DNA from: JAAXHB01 sp965214945
GTDB taxonomy: Bacteria > Actinomycetota > Acidimicrobiia > Acidimicrobiales > Aldehydirespiratoraceae
Length of the DNA stretch: 64,000 bases
Assembly (NCBI GenBank): GCA_965214945.1
Contig: OZ244029.1
Coordinates: 2,170,001 to 2,234,000 of the forward strand
Direction of reading: 5' to 3'
In this document: positions 8,916-17,808 of the stretch, one piece after another
Position numbering within the stretch: position 1 is the first letter of the stretch
Layout of the letters: each line of letters begins with the position of its first letter
Program-made: the position numbers and the translations under genes
The notes under the pieces: model-generated
What the model was told of the DNA's origin: nothing
The model's database searches: none
The model's input: the letters and a program-made list of their open reading frames with translations, nothing else

Positions 8916-10136
8916 TCAGAGTTCAGAGAGACGGCGAATCAGCAGCGCGCCGAACGTGGCCAGCGTGACCGTGCCCAGGCCCACCGCGGCTAGCGCGGTG
9001 CGGCTGCCGGCGGTGTCGGCCATCCATCCCAGCAGCGGCCCGCCGACAGCCCTTGAACCGACGAACACCACCCCGTAGACGGCCACCACTCGTCCCTGCA
9101 GGCGCGGGTCCGCCGCGGTCTGCACCGCGGAGTTCACCAGGCTGAGAAACCCTCCGCCGCAGGCGCCAGCCAGCCAGAACGCCGCCAAGCCAGCGGCGAT
9201 GTTGCCCACCGCAGCCAAAGGCACCAAAGCCGCCCCGAAAGCGGCCAGTAGAGCCGCCACGGTGCCCAACCCCTGGCGCGCCCGCGACGCTGCCAGGACC
9301 GAGCCGCACAGGCTTCCCACACTCATCGCCGACACCAGCAGCCCGAACATCGCCGGGCCTGAGCCGAGCTGCTCGTCCACCAACACCGGGATCAGCACCT
9401 CGACGTTCCAGCCGAACAGCGAGAAGCAGCACAGCAGCGCCAGCGGGATCGTCACCGCCGGCGTTCGCCTGAGATAGCCGACCAGCCGGCCGCCCGCAGC
9501 GCGGGCGGCCGGCGACACGGCCACAGTTGTCGGCACCACCCGCAGCACCAGCAGCGTCGCACCCAGCGCGCTGATGGCGTTAGCCGCGAAGCACGCCCAC
9601 GGCACGGAGAAGCCCAACAGCAGCGCGCTCAGCGAGCCGCCGCTGATGCGACCCACGGCCATCACAGGGGTGTGGAGACGGGCTGCGCCGTCGAGCTGGT
9701 CGGCGGTCACCACATCGCGCACGAAAGCTCGGCGCAGCGGCATGTCGATGGCGCCGATCACCCCCAGCGCCATGATCGCCGCGTAGAGCAGCCACAGCGG
9801 AACACCGACGCCCATCGCAAAGGCGCCGACAGCCAGCCCGCCGGCGATAACGGCCTTGGCGAACTGGGTGCCGGCCAGCAGCAGCCTCCGGTCTGCTCGG
9901 GAGTCTGCGAGCTTGCCCGCCACAGGAGCCAACACGATCGAGGAGCCCGTTCGGGCCGCTGCCGCGAACCCCACCGACAGCGCGGTACCGGTGATCTCAT
10001 AGACGAGCCACAGTTCGGCAATGCGGTGCGCCCACATGCCCAGACCGTGCAGCAGCTGCGCGCCCGCGTAGCAGCGGAAGTTGCCGATCGCCAGCGTGTC
10101 GCCCAGCCGGCTAAGTCCTGCGCGTCCTCCGCTCAC
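8916..10136 (-). CDS. MFS transporter (EntS/DHA3-like)
   Basis: A 406-residue membrane protein with about twelve hydrophobic segments and the MFS loop motif GKLADSRADRRLLL after helix 2. The arrangement fits the MFS_3/EntS-like exporter group, which moves siderophores, macrolides or other small molecules out of the cell. It is transcribed away from the aromatic-type operon at 10.3 kb and shares its upstream region, so it may export a toxic substrate or product of that pathway; this is inference. The last 9 bases of the gene lie in a 15-base repeat also found 19 bases downstream (8891-8905 and 8910-8924). Confidence 0.88.
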   Translation of the reverse strand: MSGGRAGLSRLGDTLAIGNFRCYAGAQLLHGLGMWAHRIAELWLVYEITGTALSVGFAAAARTGSSIVLAPVAGKLADSRADRRLLLAGTQFAKAVIAGGLAVGAFAMGVGVPLWLLYAAIMALGVIGAIDMPLRRAFVRDVVTADQLDGAARLHTPVMAVGRISGGSLSALLLGFSVPWACFAANAISALGATLLVLRVVPTTVAVSPAARAAGGRLVGYLRRTPAVTIPLALLCCFSLFGWNVEVLIPVLVDEQLGSGPAMFGLLVSAMSVGSLCGSVLAASRARQGLGTVAALLAAFGAALVPLAAVGNIAAGLAAFWLAGACGGGFLSLVNSAVQTAADPRLQGRVVAVYGVVFVGSRAVGGPLLGWMADTAGSRTALAAVGLGTVTLATFGALLIRRLSEL

Positions 10137-10244
10137 AGGGCAGCTAACGTGGCGGGCTCACACCCCGGCGCGCAGCGGGCGGTCTGCCCAAAGGACGCGT
10201 CAGCGGAGCGCAAGTTGTCACATGACCCGGTCGGTCTGCCAAGA

Positions 10245-10274
10245 TTGTCAGAATAGCTCCGGCTGAGATATGCA
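10245..10274 (+). promoter_or_regulatory. Candidate sigma70-type promoter of the aromatic-type operon
   Basis: TTGTCA at 10245-10250 and TATGCA at 10269-10274 are separated by 18 bases and lie 26 bases before the ribosome site and ATG of the HpaB-like gene. A second TTGTCA occurs at 10215-10220. This divergent 160-base region also contains the start of the MFS gene. Confidence 0.4.
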
Positions 10275-10299
10275 AACCCATGGCCGGTCCGGGAGGGTG

Positions 10300-11811
10300 A
10301 TGCGCACGGGTCAGTCCTACATCGAGTCGTTAAAGGACGGCCGAAACGTAATCCTCGACGGCTCGGTCGTTGACGACGTTACCACCCATCCCGCATTCGC
10401 TGGGGCTGTGCGAACCGTCGCTCGGCTCTATGACTTCTCCGCGGATTCGGCCAACCGCGACCTCATGACCTACGAATCACCGGCAAACGGCCGCCCGGCG
10501 AACCTAAGCTGGCTGACGCCGCGTTCGAGACAAGACCTGCGGCGGCGGCGGCTCGCCATTGAAGCCTGGTCGGAGCTGAGCTACGGATATTTGGGCCGCT
10601 CCCCCGACCACGTGGCGTCCTTTTTTGCCGGCTTTGCGGGCTCGCTCGACACTTTCGCCAAGGCCGGCGACCGCTACGCAGACAACGTCCGAAGCTTCTA
10701 CGAACGCGCCCGTGACGAAGACTTGTACCTCACATACACGATCATCCATCCTCAGATCGACCGCTCCAAAGGGCCGCACGAGCAGTACGAGCCCAACCTC
10801 TACGCCAGCATCGTGAGATCGGACGACGACGGCGTCGTGGTGCGCGGCGCGCAGATGCTCGGAACGGCAACCGTGCTGTCGGACTACCTGTTTGTGAGTT
10901 CCATCCAGCCGCTGCCGCCCGGCGCCGACGACTACGGCCTGTCGGTTGCGGTGCCCGTCAACCACCCCCGTCTGCGGATCTATCCGCGCCGGCCCTACGG
11001 ACGGGACGTCACCGGAGCCGCCGACTACCCACTGTCGGCGGAGCTCGACGAGACCGACGCGCTGGTGGTGTTCGACGACGTGGACGTTCCGTTTGAGCAC
11101 GTGTTCGTCGAACGCGACCCCGACATCACATTTGCGCAGTTCACGACCACGCCCGCGCACGCCCTGGGCAACACGCAGGCCCAGATCCGCTACGCAGTGA
11201 AGCTGCGCTTCCTCGCCGGGCTGGCGGGGCTGCTCGGCCGATGGTCGGGCCAGTCCTCAGCCCGTGGGTTCCAGCTCGACCTGGGCCGGCTCGCCGCCCA
11301 GGTCTCGGTTCCCTACGGGATGCTTCTCGCCGCGGAGTACAACGCCGTTATTGACGCCAACGGCGTGGCCCGGCCCGATCCCGAGATGCTCTATTCAGCG
11401 ATGACACTGCAGCCCACTCTGTACCGCGACATCACCTTCGCGATCCGCGAGTTGACGGGCGGATCCACCATCCAAGTGCCGTCATCGCAGCTGAGCTGGG
11501 ACGACCCCGCCACCCGGGCCGACCTTGAGCGCTTCGTCCGGTGGCCCGGGGCGGACGCCGAGCAGCGTGTGGCACTGCTGAAACTGATCTGGGACGCGGT
11601 CGGCTCGGAGTTCGCCAGCCGGCACTTCCAATACGAAATGTTCTACGCCGGCTCAAACTCAGTGGTCAGCGGCCGTTCGTACCGGGCCTACGACTGGGAT
11701 CGGGCCACCGACATGGCCTCGCGTTGCCTGGGGGAGGCGCGCAGCGCAGCCCGACGGCCCGGCAACACGGAAGCAACCGGCAGCGCGGACGCAACCGGCC
11801 CGTCAACATGA
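10300..11811 (+). CDS. 4-hydroxyphenylacetate 3-monooxygenase (HpaB) family oxygenase
   Basis: A 503-residue protein, the usual HpaB length. The ATG at 10300 follows GGGAGGG by three bases and is preferred over the upstream in-frame ATG at 10270. Family marks are TGQSYIESLKDGRNVILDG at the N-terminus, HPQIDRSK and LVVFDDVDVPFEHVF. These flavin-dependent enzymes hydroxylate phenols using FADH2 supplied by a separate reductase, for which no gene is in view. It is the first gene of an operon with UbiD, an amidohydrolase and a Dpp-type importer, which suggests that an imported phenolic acid is hydroxylated and then decarboxylated. Confidence 0.88.
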   Translation: MRTGQSYIESLKDGRNVILDGSVVDDVTTHPAFAGAVRTVARLYDFSADSANRDLMTYESPANGRPANLSWLTPRSRQDLRRRRLAIEAWSELSYGYLGRSPDHVASFFAGFAGSLDTFAKAGDRYADNVRSFYERARDEDLYLTYTIIHPQIDRSKGPHEQYEPNLYASIVRSDDDGVVVRGAQMLGTATVLSDYLFVSSIQPLPPGADDYGLSVAVPVNHPRLRIYPRRPYGRDVTGAADYPLSAELDETDALVVFDDVDVPFEHVFVERDPDITFAQFTTTPAHALGNTQAQIRYAVKLRFLAGLAGLLGRWSGQSSARGFQLDLGRLAAQVSVPYGMLLAAEYNAVIDANGVARPDPEMLYSAMTLQPTLYRDITFAIRELTGGSTIQVPSSQLSWDDPATRADLERFVRWPGADAEQRVALLKLIWDAVGSEFASRHFQYEMFYAGSNSVVSGRSYRAYDWDRATDMASRCLGEARSAARRPGNTEATGSADATGPST

Positions 11812-11824
11812 GCGCAAGACGATC

Positions 11825-13330
11825 GTGACCGAGCCGGCGGGTCTGCCCGAAGTGATCAACACCGGCTTCCGCAGCGCTTTGGCGCGACTCGACCGGGCTG
11901 GGCTGCTGGCCCGAGTGTCGCGCACCGTCGACCCGGACCTGGAGATCGCGGCCCTTATGAAGCGCCACGACGCCGGCGCGGCGCTGCTGTTTGAGCATGT
12001 CAAAGAACACGACATCGCAGTGATCGGCAACGTCTTCGCCACACCGGAGGCGTCCGAGGCCGCCATGGGTCTTGACCGCTCGCAGTTGCGGGCCGCTCTG
12101 GCGCGGGGCATCCGCAGCGACATCGAGCCGGTCATGGCGACCTCAGCTCCGGCGCAGGAGCGTGTCTGGCGCTCCTGCGAGATCGATCTGGGGGCGCAGC
12201 TCCCAGTGCTGAAGCACACGCCCGAAGACGGAGGCCGCTTCGTAACCGCCGGTGTGCTGATCGTGCGCGACCCCGTAACCGGCGTGCGCAACGCCTCATT
12301 CCATCGGCTGCAGCTCGTGGGCCCCGACCGGGTGGCTGTGAAAATCGACTACGGACGCCATCTGGGCCAAGCCCTCGAACACGCCTCGCAGACAGGCTCA
12401 GACCTTCCCGCAGCGGTGTGCATCGGAACCGACCTGGCGCTGATCTACGCCGCATCGACGATGGGCGCACTGATGCCCGAGAGCCGTGATGAGCTCTGCG
12501 CAGCCGGCGGCTGCCGCGGCCAGGGATTGCCGATGGCACCCGGCGTGTCCCAGCCCGTAGACGTGCCCGCCCACACCGAGATCGTGATCGAGGGCGTGAT
12601 CCGCGCGGGCCAGAAGGTGAACGAAGGGCCCTTCGGAGAATTTGTGGGCTACGCCTCGCCCGCCGGCGACGCGCCGACGATGGAGGTCACCGCCCTGACG
12701 ACGCGGAACGAGCCCGTGTACCACGCCATCAACGGAGCGGGCCGCGAGACGATCGTGCTGCGCAAGCACGTACTGGAAGTCGCGGCCCTCGAGGCGGTAC
12801 GCCCGATCACGCCGATCGTGAGCGACGTGGCGATGCCCGCAGGCGGCCTTCACCGCTTCCATCTGGTGATGGCGCTGTCGAAGCGGTCACCGCGCGATGA
12901 CGGCATGGGCCGAAACGCGTCGATGGCCGCGTTCGGCGCTCTGAAAGACCTCAACATGATCGTGCTAACAGACGACGACATCGATATCCACGACCCGGTC
13001 GACGTGGAGTACGCGCTCGCCACGAGGTTCGACGCAGCGACCGATCTGATGGTGCTTCCCGGAATGCGCGGCCACGAGTACGTGCGCACGTCTCGAAGCG
13101 GGATCGGCACCAAGACCGTGCTCGACGCGTCGGTACCGTTTGACCGCCTGGCCGACTTCGCGCGCGTGGCGTTCGCCGGGGCGTCGGACACCGACGCGCT
13201 CGACGCGCACTATGACGGTCCGACGGTGCTGAGCTGGCTGCCGGCCGAGCCTGTGTCCGGCCCTTCGGCCGAGCCCACGAGCCGCATACGAGAGCCAAAA
13301 CCCAAGCCAAGGCCAAAGACCAAGGCATAG
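11825..13330 (+). CDS. UbiD family decarboxylase
   Basis: A 501-residue protein starting at GTG 11825, 13 bases after the HpaB-like gene. The prenyl-FMN decarboxylase signature is clear: Arg161 in FHRLQ and the pair Glu267/Glu272 in EGPFGEF, matching the Glu-Arg-Glu catalytic network of UbiD/Fdc1. Asn156 and His179 are candidate metal/phosphate ligands. The C-terminal 35 residues are a lysine/proline-rich tail with no UbiD equivalent. UbiD enzymes reversibly (de)carboxylate aromatic or acrylic acids and need prenylated FMN from UbiX, whose gene is not in this window. Substrate is probably an aromatic acid. Confidence 0.93.
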   Translation: MTEPAGLPEVINTGFRSALARLDRAGLLARVSRTVDPDLEIAALMKRHDAGAALLFEHVKEHDIAVIGNVFATPEASEAAMGLDRSQLRAALARGIRSDIEPVMATSAPAQERVWRSCEIDLGAQLPVLKHTPEDGGRFVTAGVLIVRDPVTGVRNASFHRLQLVGPDRVAVKIDYGRHLGQALEHASQTGSDLPAAVCIGTDLALIYAASTMGALMPESRDELCAAGGCRGQGLPMAPGVSQPVDVPAHTEIVIEGVIRAGQKVNEGPFGEFVGYASPAGDAPTMEVTALTTRNEPVYHAINGAGRETIVLRKHVLEVAALEAVRPITPIVSDVAMPAGGLHRFHLVMALSKRSPRDDGMGRNASMAAFGALKDLNMIVLTDDDIDIHDPVDVEYALATRFDAATDLMVLPGMRGHEYVRTSRSGIGTKTVLDASVPFDRLADFARVAFAGASDTDALDAHYDGPTVLSWLPAEPVSGPSAEPTSRIREPKPKPRPKTKA

Positions 13331-13370
13331 ACGAAGTCACCGACCCGATCGGCCAGACAGGAGACGGTAC

Positions 13371-14597
13371 ATGAGACAGGGCTACCGAGTGATCGACGTG
13401 GACACCCACGTCACGCCTTCAGTGGAGGTGCTGATTGATTACGGCGACCGCGAGCTGAAAGAGCGCGCCGATGAACTCACGCCGTATGTGCGCGTCACGA
13501 AGCCCACCGCGGGCCGGGGACACCCGCCGGACCCCTACGGCGTGGTGCGAGTCAACCCGTATCCCTACAACCGTGTGGCCGGCCACAAGGCCGACGCCTC
13601 GGTGGACACGCGCGGCGCGGGCGCCAAAGGCGCCTTGGAGGGCCGGGTGGCGAACCTGGCAGTGAAGCCCATTGCCGACGGCATCCAGCACACCAACTCC
13701 GAGGGCCGCCTCGCGAACATGGACGTCGAGGGCGTGGACGTCAACTTCATAATCCCCGGCACCTGGGCGCCGGGCAGCACCGCCTTGGATTTGAGCCTCG
13801 CCAAGGCGATGTACCGCTCATACCACCGCTACATGGCCGACTACTGCTCAGCCGATGCTCGCCGCCTCAAGGGGCTGCTGCTAGCGCCCGGCGCCGATCC
13901 TCAGTGGGCCGCGGACACTATCCGGGCCCACGCCGGCGACGAGTGGCTATCCGCCGTTTGGCCGGTGCTGCCCGAGGGCCTGCCCGTGGACGACCCCGAC
14001 CTCGACCCGATCTGGCAGGCGATGAACGACGCCGACCTGCCCATCGTCCACCACAGTTTCTTCTATGAGGCGCCGTACTTCCCCGGGTATCGCGACATCT
14101 GGGGGAACGTCGCCGTGGCCCGCACCGCGGCACACGTTTGGGGCGCGGAGCGGCTGCTGTCTTATGTGCTGGTCTCGGGGATGCTTGACCGCTACCCGAA
14201 CCTGCGGGTGGCCACTGTGGAGACCGGCCACGGGTGGCTGCCGCACTGGATCATCCGCCTCACCAGCCAGGTCGACTACGTGAAGGGCGCAGTGCCCGCG
14301 GCCCTGAAGCACACGCCCATGGAGTACGTACAGATGGGCCGGGTGTTCTGCGCCATCGAGCAGCACGAGGGGCCTGAGATGACCAAGGCCGTGAACGACC
14401 TCCTCGGCGACGGCGTGCTGATGTACGAGTCGGACTTCCCGCATCCCGAATGCCTCTACCCGCACAGCACCGACAACGTGATCGCCTGGGGCGACGTGAT
14501 CGGCGAGCAGGCGCTGCGAAAGCTGATGGCCGACAATGCCGCGGCTTATCTGCGGATGCTGTCGGACCCCTGGGAAAGCGAGGACAACGGCCGGTGA
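13371..14597 (+). CDS. Amidohydrolase-2 family protein (ACMSD/resorcylate decarboxylase-like)
   Basis: A 408-residue TIM-barrel metal-dependent protein with AGGAGA upstream of its ATG. Family features are the N-terminal IDVDTHV in place of the usual DxHxH, IVHHSFFYE in mid-barrel, VETGHGWLP and the C-terminal ESDFPHPE with the conserved metal aspartate, as in ACMS decarboxylase, resorcylate decarboxylase and related hydrolases. Between UbiD and a GlcG-like protein it could be a second decarboxylase or a ring-cleavage-product hydrolase. Which reaction it runs cannot be decided from sequence alone. Confidence 0.88.
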   Translation: MRQGYRVIDVDTHVTPSVEVLIDYGDRELKERADELTPYVRVTKPTAGRGHPPDPYGVVRVNPYPYNRVAGHKADASVDTRGAGAKGALEGRVANLAVKPIADGIQHTNSEGRLANMDVEGVDVNFIIPGTWAPGSTALDLSLAKAMYRSYHRYMADYCSADARRLKGLLLAPGADPQWAADTIRAHAGDEWLSAVWPVLPEGLPVDDPDLDPIWQAMNDADLPIVHHSFFYEAPYFPGYRDIWGNVAVARTAAHVWGAERLLSYVLVSGMLDRYPNLRVATVETGHGWLPHWIIRLTSQVDYVKGAVPAALKHTPMEYVQMGRVFCAIEQHEGPEMTKAVNDLLGDGVLMYESDFPHPECLYPHSTDNVIAWGDVIGEQALRKLMADNAAAYLRMLSDPWESEDNGR

Positions 14598-15007
14598 CGA
14601 CTCTGGACGTCGACCGGGCCCTGGCCCTGGCGCACAGCGCCCGGGCCATCGCGGCCGAGCGAGGGATCAACGCCACCGTGGCCGTACACGACGACGCGGG
14701 CCATGTGATCGTGGTACTGCGCGGCAAGCGCTGGCACGGCCCGTACATGGCCATGGGCAAAGCGCGGCTGGCGGCCGCTTTCGCCAAGCCCACCAAAGCC
14801 CTGGTGGAGCAGTGGGCAGACAGGCCTCTGTTCCCGACCAGCCTGGTGGAGATCATCCCCGGCGGGGTGACCGTCAACCCCGGCGGCGTCCCGCTGTTTG
14901 AGGACGGGGTGTGCGTGGGCGCCATCGGTGTGGGCGGCGGCTCGCCGCAGCTCGACCACGAGATTGCGTCCGAGGCCGCTGTCAAGTTTGAGGCGGCGGC
15001 CCCATGA
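14594..15007 (+). CDS. GlcG/HbpS family protein
   Basis: A 137-residue protein beginning at GTG 14594, overlapping the previous stop by four bases (GTGA), a sign of translational coupling. It matches the GlcG/HbpS/DUF336 family: ATVAVHDDAGHVIVVLR near the N-terminus and the glycine-rich GGVPLFEDGVCVGAIGVGG near residues 92-112. Members bind haem or corrinoid or act as small accessory proteins in glycolate, propanediol and aromatic pathways. Role here is unknown. Confidence 0.88.
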   Translation: MTTLDVDRALALAHSARAIAAERGINATVAVHDDAGHVIVVLRGKRWHGPYMAMGKARLAAAFAKPTKALVEQWADRPLFPTSLVEIIPGGVTVNPGGVPLFEDGVCVGAIGVGGGSPQLDHEIASEAAVKFEAAAP

Positions 15008-15021
15008 TCGCGACGATCGCA

Positions 15022-15062
15022 ACCGACCAGGTTCACACAACCACCGACCAGGTTCACACAAC
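15022..15062 (+). repeat. 20-bp direct repeat in the leader of the Dpp-type binding protein
   Basis: ACCGACCAGGTTCACACAAC occurs at 15022-15041 and again at 15043-15062, immediately before the AAAGGAGG ribosome site of the binding-protein gene. A recent tandem duplication or a paired regulator site would both look like this. Confidence 0.85.
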
Positions 15063-15077
15063 AAAGGAGGCAATCCC

Positions 15078-16718
15078 ATGATCAGTCATCTTCGAAAGCG
15101 CGTAGGCGCGCCGCTGGCTGTGCTGTTCGTGCTGGCCCTACTGGCCGCAGGATGCAGCGGCGACAGCGACACAGCCGAGGCGCCCGAAACAGGCGACATG
15201 GCCGAGCCGGAGCCCGCGGCACCTGAGCCGGAGCCCGAACCCGAACCGGCAGCACCTGAGCCGGAGCCGGAGCCCGAACCGGCGGCACCTGAGCCAGAGC
15301 CGGAACCGGCAGCACCGCTGGTGATAGCGGTGTCGACGGAGCCGTCGACACTCGACGCTCAGGCCGTGAACGACCGCAGCTCGCGCGTTGTGACGGCCAA
15401 CATCTTTGAGACCCTGCTCACCCGCACTGCGGACGGGGTTCTAGTGTCGGGGCTGGCCGAGGGCTACGAGGCCGTCGACGACGACACCTGGCGGTTCTCT
15501 CTGCGCTCAGGGATCACGTTCCACGACGGCTCGGCGTTCAACGCCGAGAGCGCTGCCTTCAGCCTCAACCGGATGCTCGACGAGGAGTACGAGACGCAGC
15601 GTTCGTCATACATCCGCGGCATAACAGATGCCGTCGCTGTTGACGAGTTCACGCTCGACATCAACACCGACGGCATCAACGCCGTGCTACCGCTGGAGGT
15701 AGCTCAGCTTCCGATGATCCCGCTCGACACGGGCGACGAGATCAACGACGCGCCCGTCGGCACCGGTCCGTACATGTTCAGTGCCTGGGACCGCGGCGAG
15801 AGCATCACCGCGGTCGCGAACCCGGATTATTGGGGTAACGCGCCGAGCATCGCCGAGTTCCAGGTGCGTTTCATCGCCGACTCTCAGACTGCGCTCAACG
15901 CGCTGCAGGCCGGCGAGGTGGACTTGGTTCTCGACATCCTGCCTGAGCAGGTCGATTTGGTGCCGGCCGCCAAGTCAGTACCCGCCACTGAGTTCAGCTT
16001 TGTGCAGTTCAATACCTACAAGCCGGAACTGAGCGACCCGCGGGTGCGTATAGCTCTGAACATGGCAGTGGACAAGGAACTGCTGGCTGAGGGACTCTAT
16101 GGCGGCTACGCCCGGCCCAATGCCGCGCAGCATCTGTCTGAGACCATGCTGGGCTACAACGACGATCTCGAGGCCTTCCCCTACGATCCCGACCGGGCCC
16201 GCGAGCTGCTGGCCGAGGCCGGCTACGCCGACGGGTTCGAACTCACGCTGAACGCCCCAATCGGCCGCTATCTGCGCGCTGAGGAATCGGCGGAGTACAT
16301 CGCCCAGGCTTTCAACGACGTAGGAGTGGACACCACGGTGCGGCTGTGGGAGTGGAACGAGTTCCGCTCGGCTGGGCGCATCCCCGGCGACGAGCCAGAA
16401 GCGTTCGATCTTCGCTATGCGTGGAACTCCAACGAGTGGTTCGACGCTGCCCGAATCACCAGCCACGTCACCTGCGGCGGCAGTTCCTCCAAGATCTGCG
16501 ACGAGAGAGTCACCGAGCTGTTCGAGCAGGGTGTGACCACCCTCGACCAGGACATGCGCGACGCCATCTACCAGGAGGCGTGGGCCGGACTCAACGCCAA
16601 CCCGCATGCCGTGTACCTGCTGCAGCAGGACCTCATCTACGGCCTCAGCGACCGGCTGAACTGGGATCCCAGGCTCGACGACGAGTACCTGGTGGCCTCA
16701 ATGAGCCTCAGCGGGTAG
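15078..16718 (+). CDS. Family 5 extracellular solute-binding lipoprotein (DppA-like)
   Basis: A 546-residue lipoprotein. ATG 15078 follows a strong AAAGGAGG. The signal peptide ends at the lipobox LLAAGCSG, followed by an acidic linker with proline-glutamate repeats (PEPEPEPEPAAP units, residues about 40-80). The mature domain is SBP_bac_5: STEPSTLDAQAVND, TWRFSLRSGITFHDGS, AFSLNRML, PVGTGPYMF and DPRVRIALNMAVDKELL. It feeds the DppBCDF importer encoded directly downstream. Family 5 proteins bind peptides, nickel or opines as well as other amphiphiles; context suggests an aromatic or conjugated substrate. Confidence 0.94.
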   Translation: MISHLRKRVGAPLAVLFVLALLAAGCSGDSDTAEAPETGDMAEPEPAAPEPEPEPEPAAPEPEPEPEPAAPEPEPEPAAPLVIAVSTEPSTLDAQAVNDRSSRVVTANIFETLLTRTADGVLVSGLAEGYEAVDDDTWRFSLRSGITFHDGSAFNAESAAFSLNRMLDEEYETQRSSYIRGITDAVAVDEFTLDINTDGINAVLPLEVAQLPMIPLDTGDEINDAPVGTGPYMFSAWDRGESITAVANPDYWGNAPSIAEFQVRFIADSQTALNALQAGEVDLVLDILPEQVDLVPAAKSVPATEFSFVQFNTYKPELSDPRVRIALNMAVDKELLAEGLYGGYARPNAAQHLSETMLGYNDDLEAFPYDPDRARELLAEAGYADGFELTLNAPIGRYLRAEESAEYIAQAFNDVGVDTTVRLWEWNEFRSAGRIPGDEPEAFDLRYAWNSNEWFDAARITSHVTCGGSSSKICDERVTELFEQGVTTLDQDMRDAIYQEAWAGLNANPHAVYLLQQDLIYGLSDRLNWDPRLDDEYLVASMSLSG

Positions 16719-16792
16719 TCGCACCGCCGCCGGCTAGACCGGCGGCAGCCTTGCCCCTTGCCGGACGCCCCGAGCCCCACGGCTGAACAACA

Positions 16793-16830
16793 GCACCTGC
16801 CCGACGCCGACAGCGGCGTCGGGCAGGTGC
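16793..16830 (+). promoter_or_regulatory. Perfect 16-bp hairpin between dppA-like and dppB-like genes
   Basis: Bases 16793-16808 and 16815-16830 are exact reverse complements with a six-base loop. A smaller GC hairpin (CCGCCGG/CCGGCGG) lies at about 16731-16747. Both fall between binding protein and permease, and no T-run follows. The position mirrors hairpins in the two other ABC operons of this window and suggests differential mRNA stability. The strong hairpin also argues that the permease starts downstream of it. Confidence 0.75.
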
Positions 16831-16883
16831 CCGCGCCCGTTCAACAGAGCCAGAGCCGAGCCGGACAAGGCTCGGGCGCGTCG

Positions 16884-17804
16884 GTGGTCGGCGTCGTCCT
16901 GCGGCGCGTCCGCGACGGCGCGGTGGTTCTGTTCCTGGTCTTGACTGTGATCTTCACTCTGGCGCATGTCGTGGGCGACCCGGCGCTGGTGTTCGCACCG
17001 ATCGACGCCACAGAAGAAGAGATAGAGCAGGTGCGACGCAACTTCGGCCTCGACCGGCCTTTTGCGGAGCGCTACGTGGACTACTTCGGCGACGTGCTAA
17101 CCGGTGATTTCGGCGAGTCGAACTGGCAGCGGCGCCCGGCGTTCGACGCCGTGAGGGAGGCGCTCCCAGCCACCATCCAGCTGACCCTCGCCGGCATAGC
17201 CATTGCAGCCACGCTCGGCTCGGTAGCCGGCGTCATCGCCGGCGCCCGTCCTGGAGGCCTTTTCGACAAGGTGTCGAACTTTTGGTCGATAGTGGCGCTG
17301 TCGGTTCCGAACTTCTGGCTCGGGCTGCTGCTAATCGTCGTGTTCGCGGTGAACTTCGGGTGGCTGCCCACCTCGGGTCGGCTCGAGATGTCCAGCATCG
17401 TGCTGCCCGCCGTGACACTGGGGATCGTCCACGGCGGCCGCGTGTTTCAGCTGGTGCGCTCCGCCACCGTCGAGGAGGTGACCAAGCCCTACGTCACGGT
17501 TGCCAAGAGCAAGGGACTGTCATCGGCGGCGGTGCTCTGGCGGCACGTGCTACGCAACAGCGGGCTCACGATGATAACGATCGTCGGCTGGGAGTACGTG
17601 CGGATGTGGGGCGGTGCCGCCTTCGCAATCGAGTACGTGTTCGCGTGGCCGGGTGTGGGTCAGCTGATGATCAACGCCGCGCACCGTCAGGACTTCTTTG
17701 TGCTGCAGGCCGCAGTGATCGTTGCCGGTGTGTTCGTGATTATCACGAACCTGGCTGTCGACTTGGTGTACCGGGTGATCGACCGGCGCGTCAGCGGAGG
17801 GTGA
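16884..17804 (+). CDS. ABC transporter permease, DppB type
   Basis: A roughly 306-residue membrane protein with the N-terminal helix pattern VLRRVRDGAVVLFLVLTVIF and GDP loop usual in DppB, six hydrophobic segments and the permease motif YVTVAKSKGLSSAAVLWRHVLRN. The frame is open further upstream to TTG 16758, but that stretch includes a strong hairpin and low-complexity sequence, so GTG 16884 is preferred; GTG 16827 is another option. It pairs with the DppC-like permease that begins four bases after its stop. Confidence 0.88.
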   Translation: MVGVVLRRVRDGAVVLFLVLTVIFTLAHVVGDPALVFAPIDATEEEIEQVRRNFGLDRPFAERYVDYFGDVLTGDFGESNWQRRPAFDAVREALPATIQLTLAGIAIAATLGSVAGVIAGARPGGLFDKVSNFWSIVALSVPNFWLGLLLIVVFAVNFGWLPTSGRLEMSSIVLPAVTLGIVHGGRVFQLVRSATVEEVTKPYVTVAKSKGLSSAAVLWRHVLRNSGLTMITIVGWEYVRMWGGAAFAIEYVFAWPGVGQLMINAAHRQDFFVLQAAVIVAGVFVIITNLAVDLVYRVIDRRVSGG

Positions 17805-17808
17805 GGCC

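Noticed and set aside
16758..16883. TTG 16758 as the start of the DppB-like permease
   Set aside because: The stretch contains a perfect 16-bp hairpin and low-complexity sequence unlike DppB N-termini, and the typical N-terminal helix begins at about GTG 16884.
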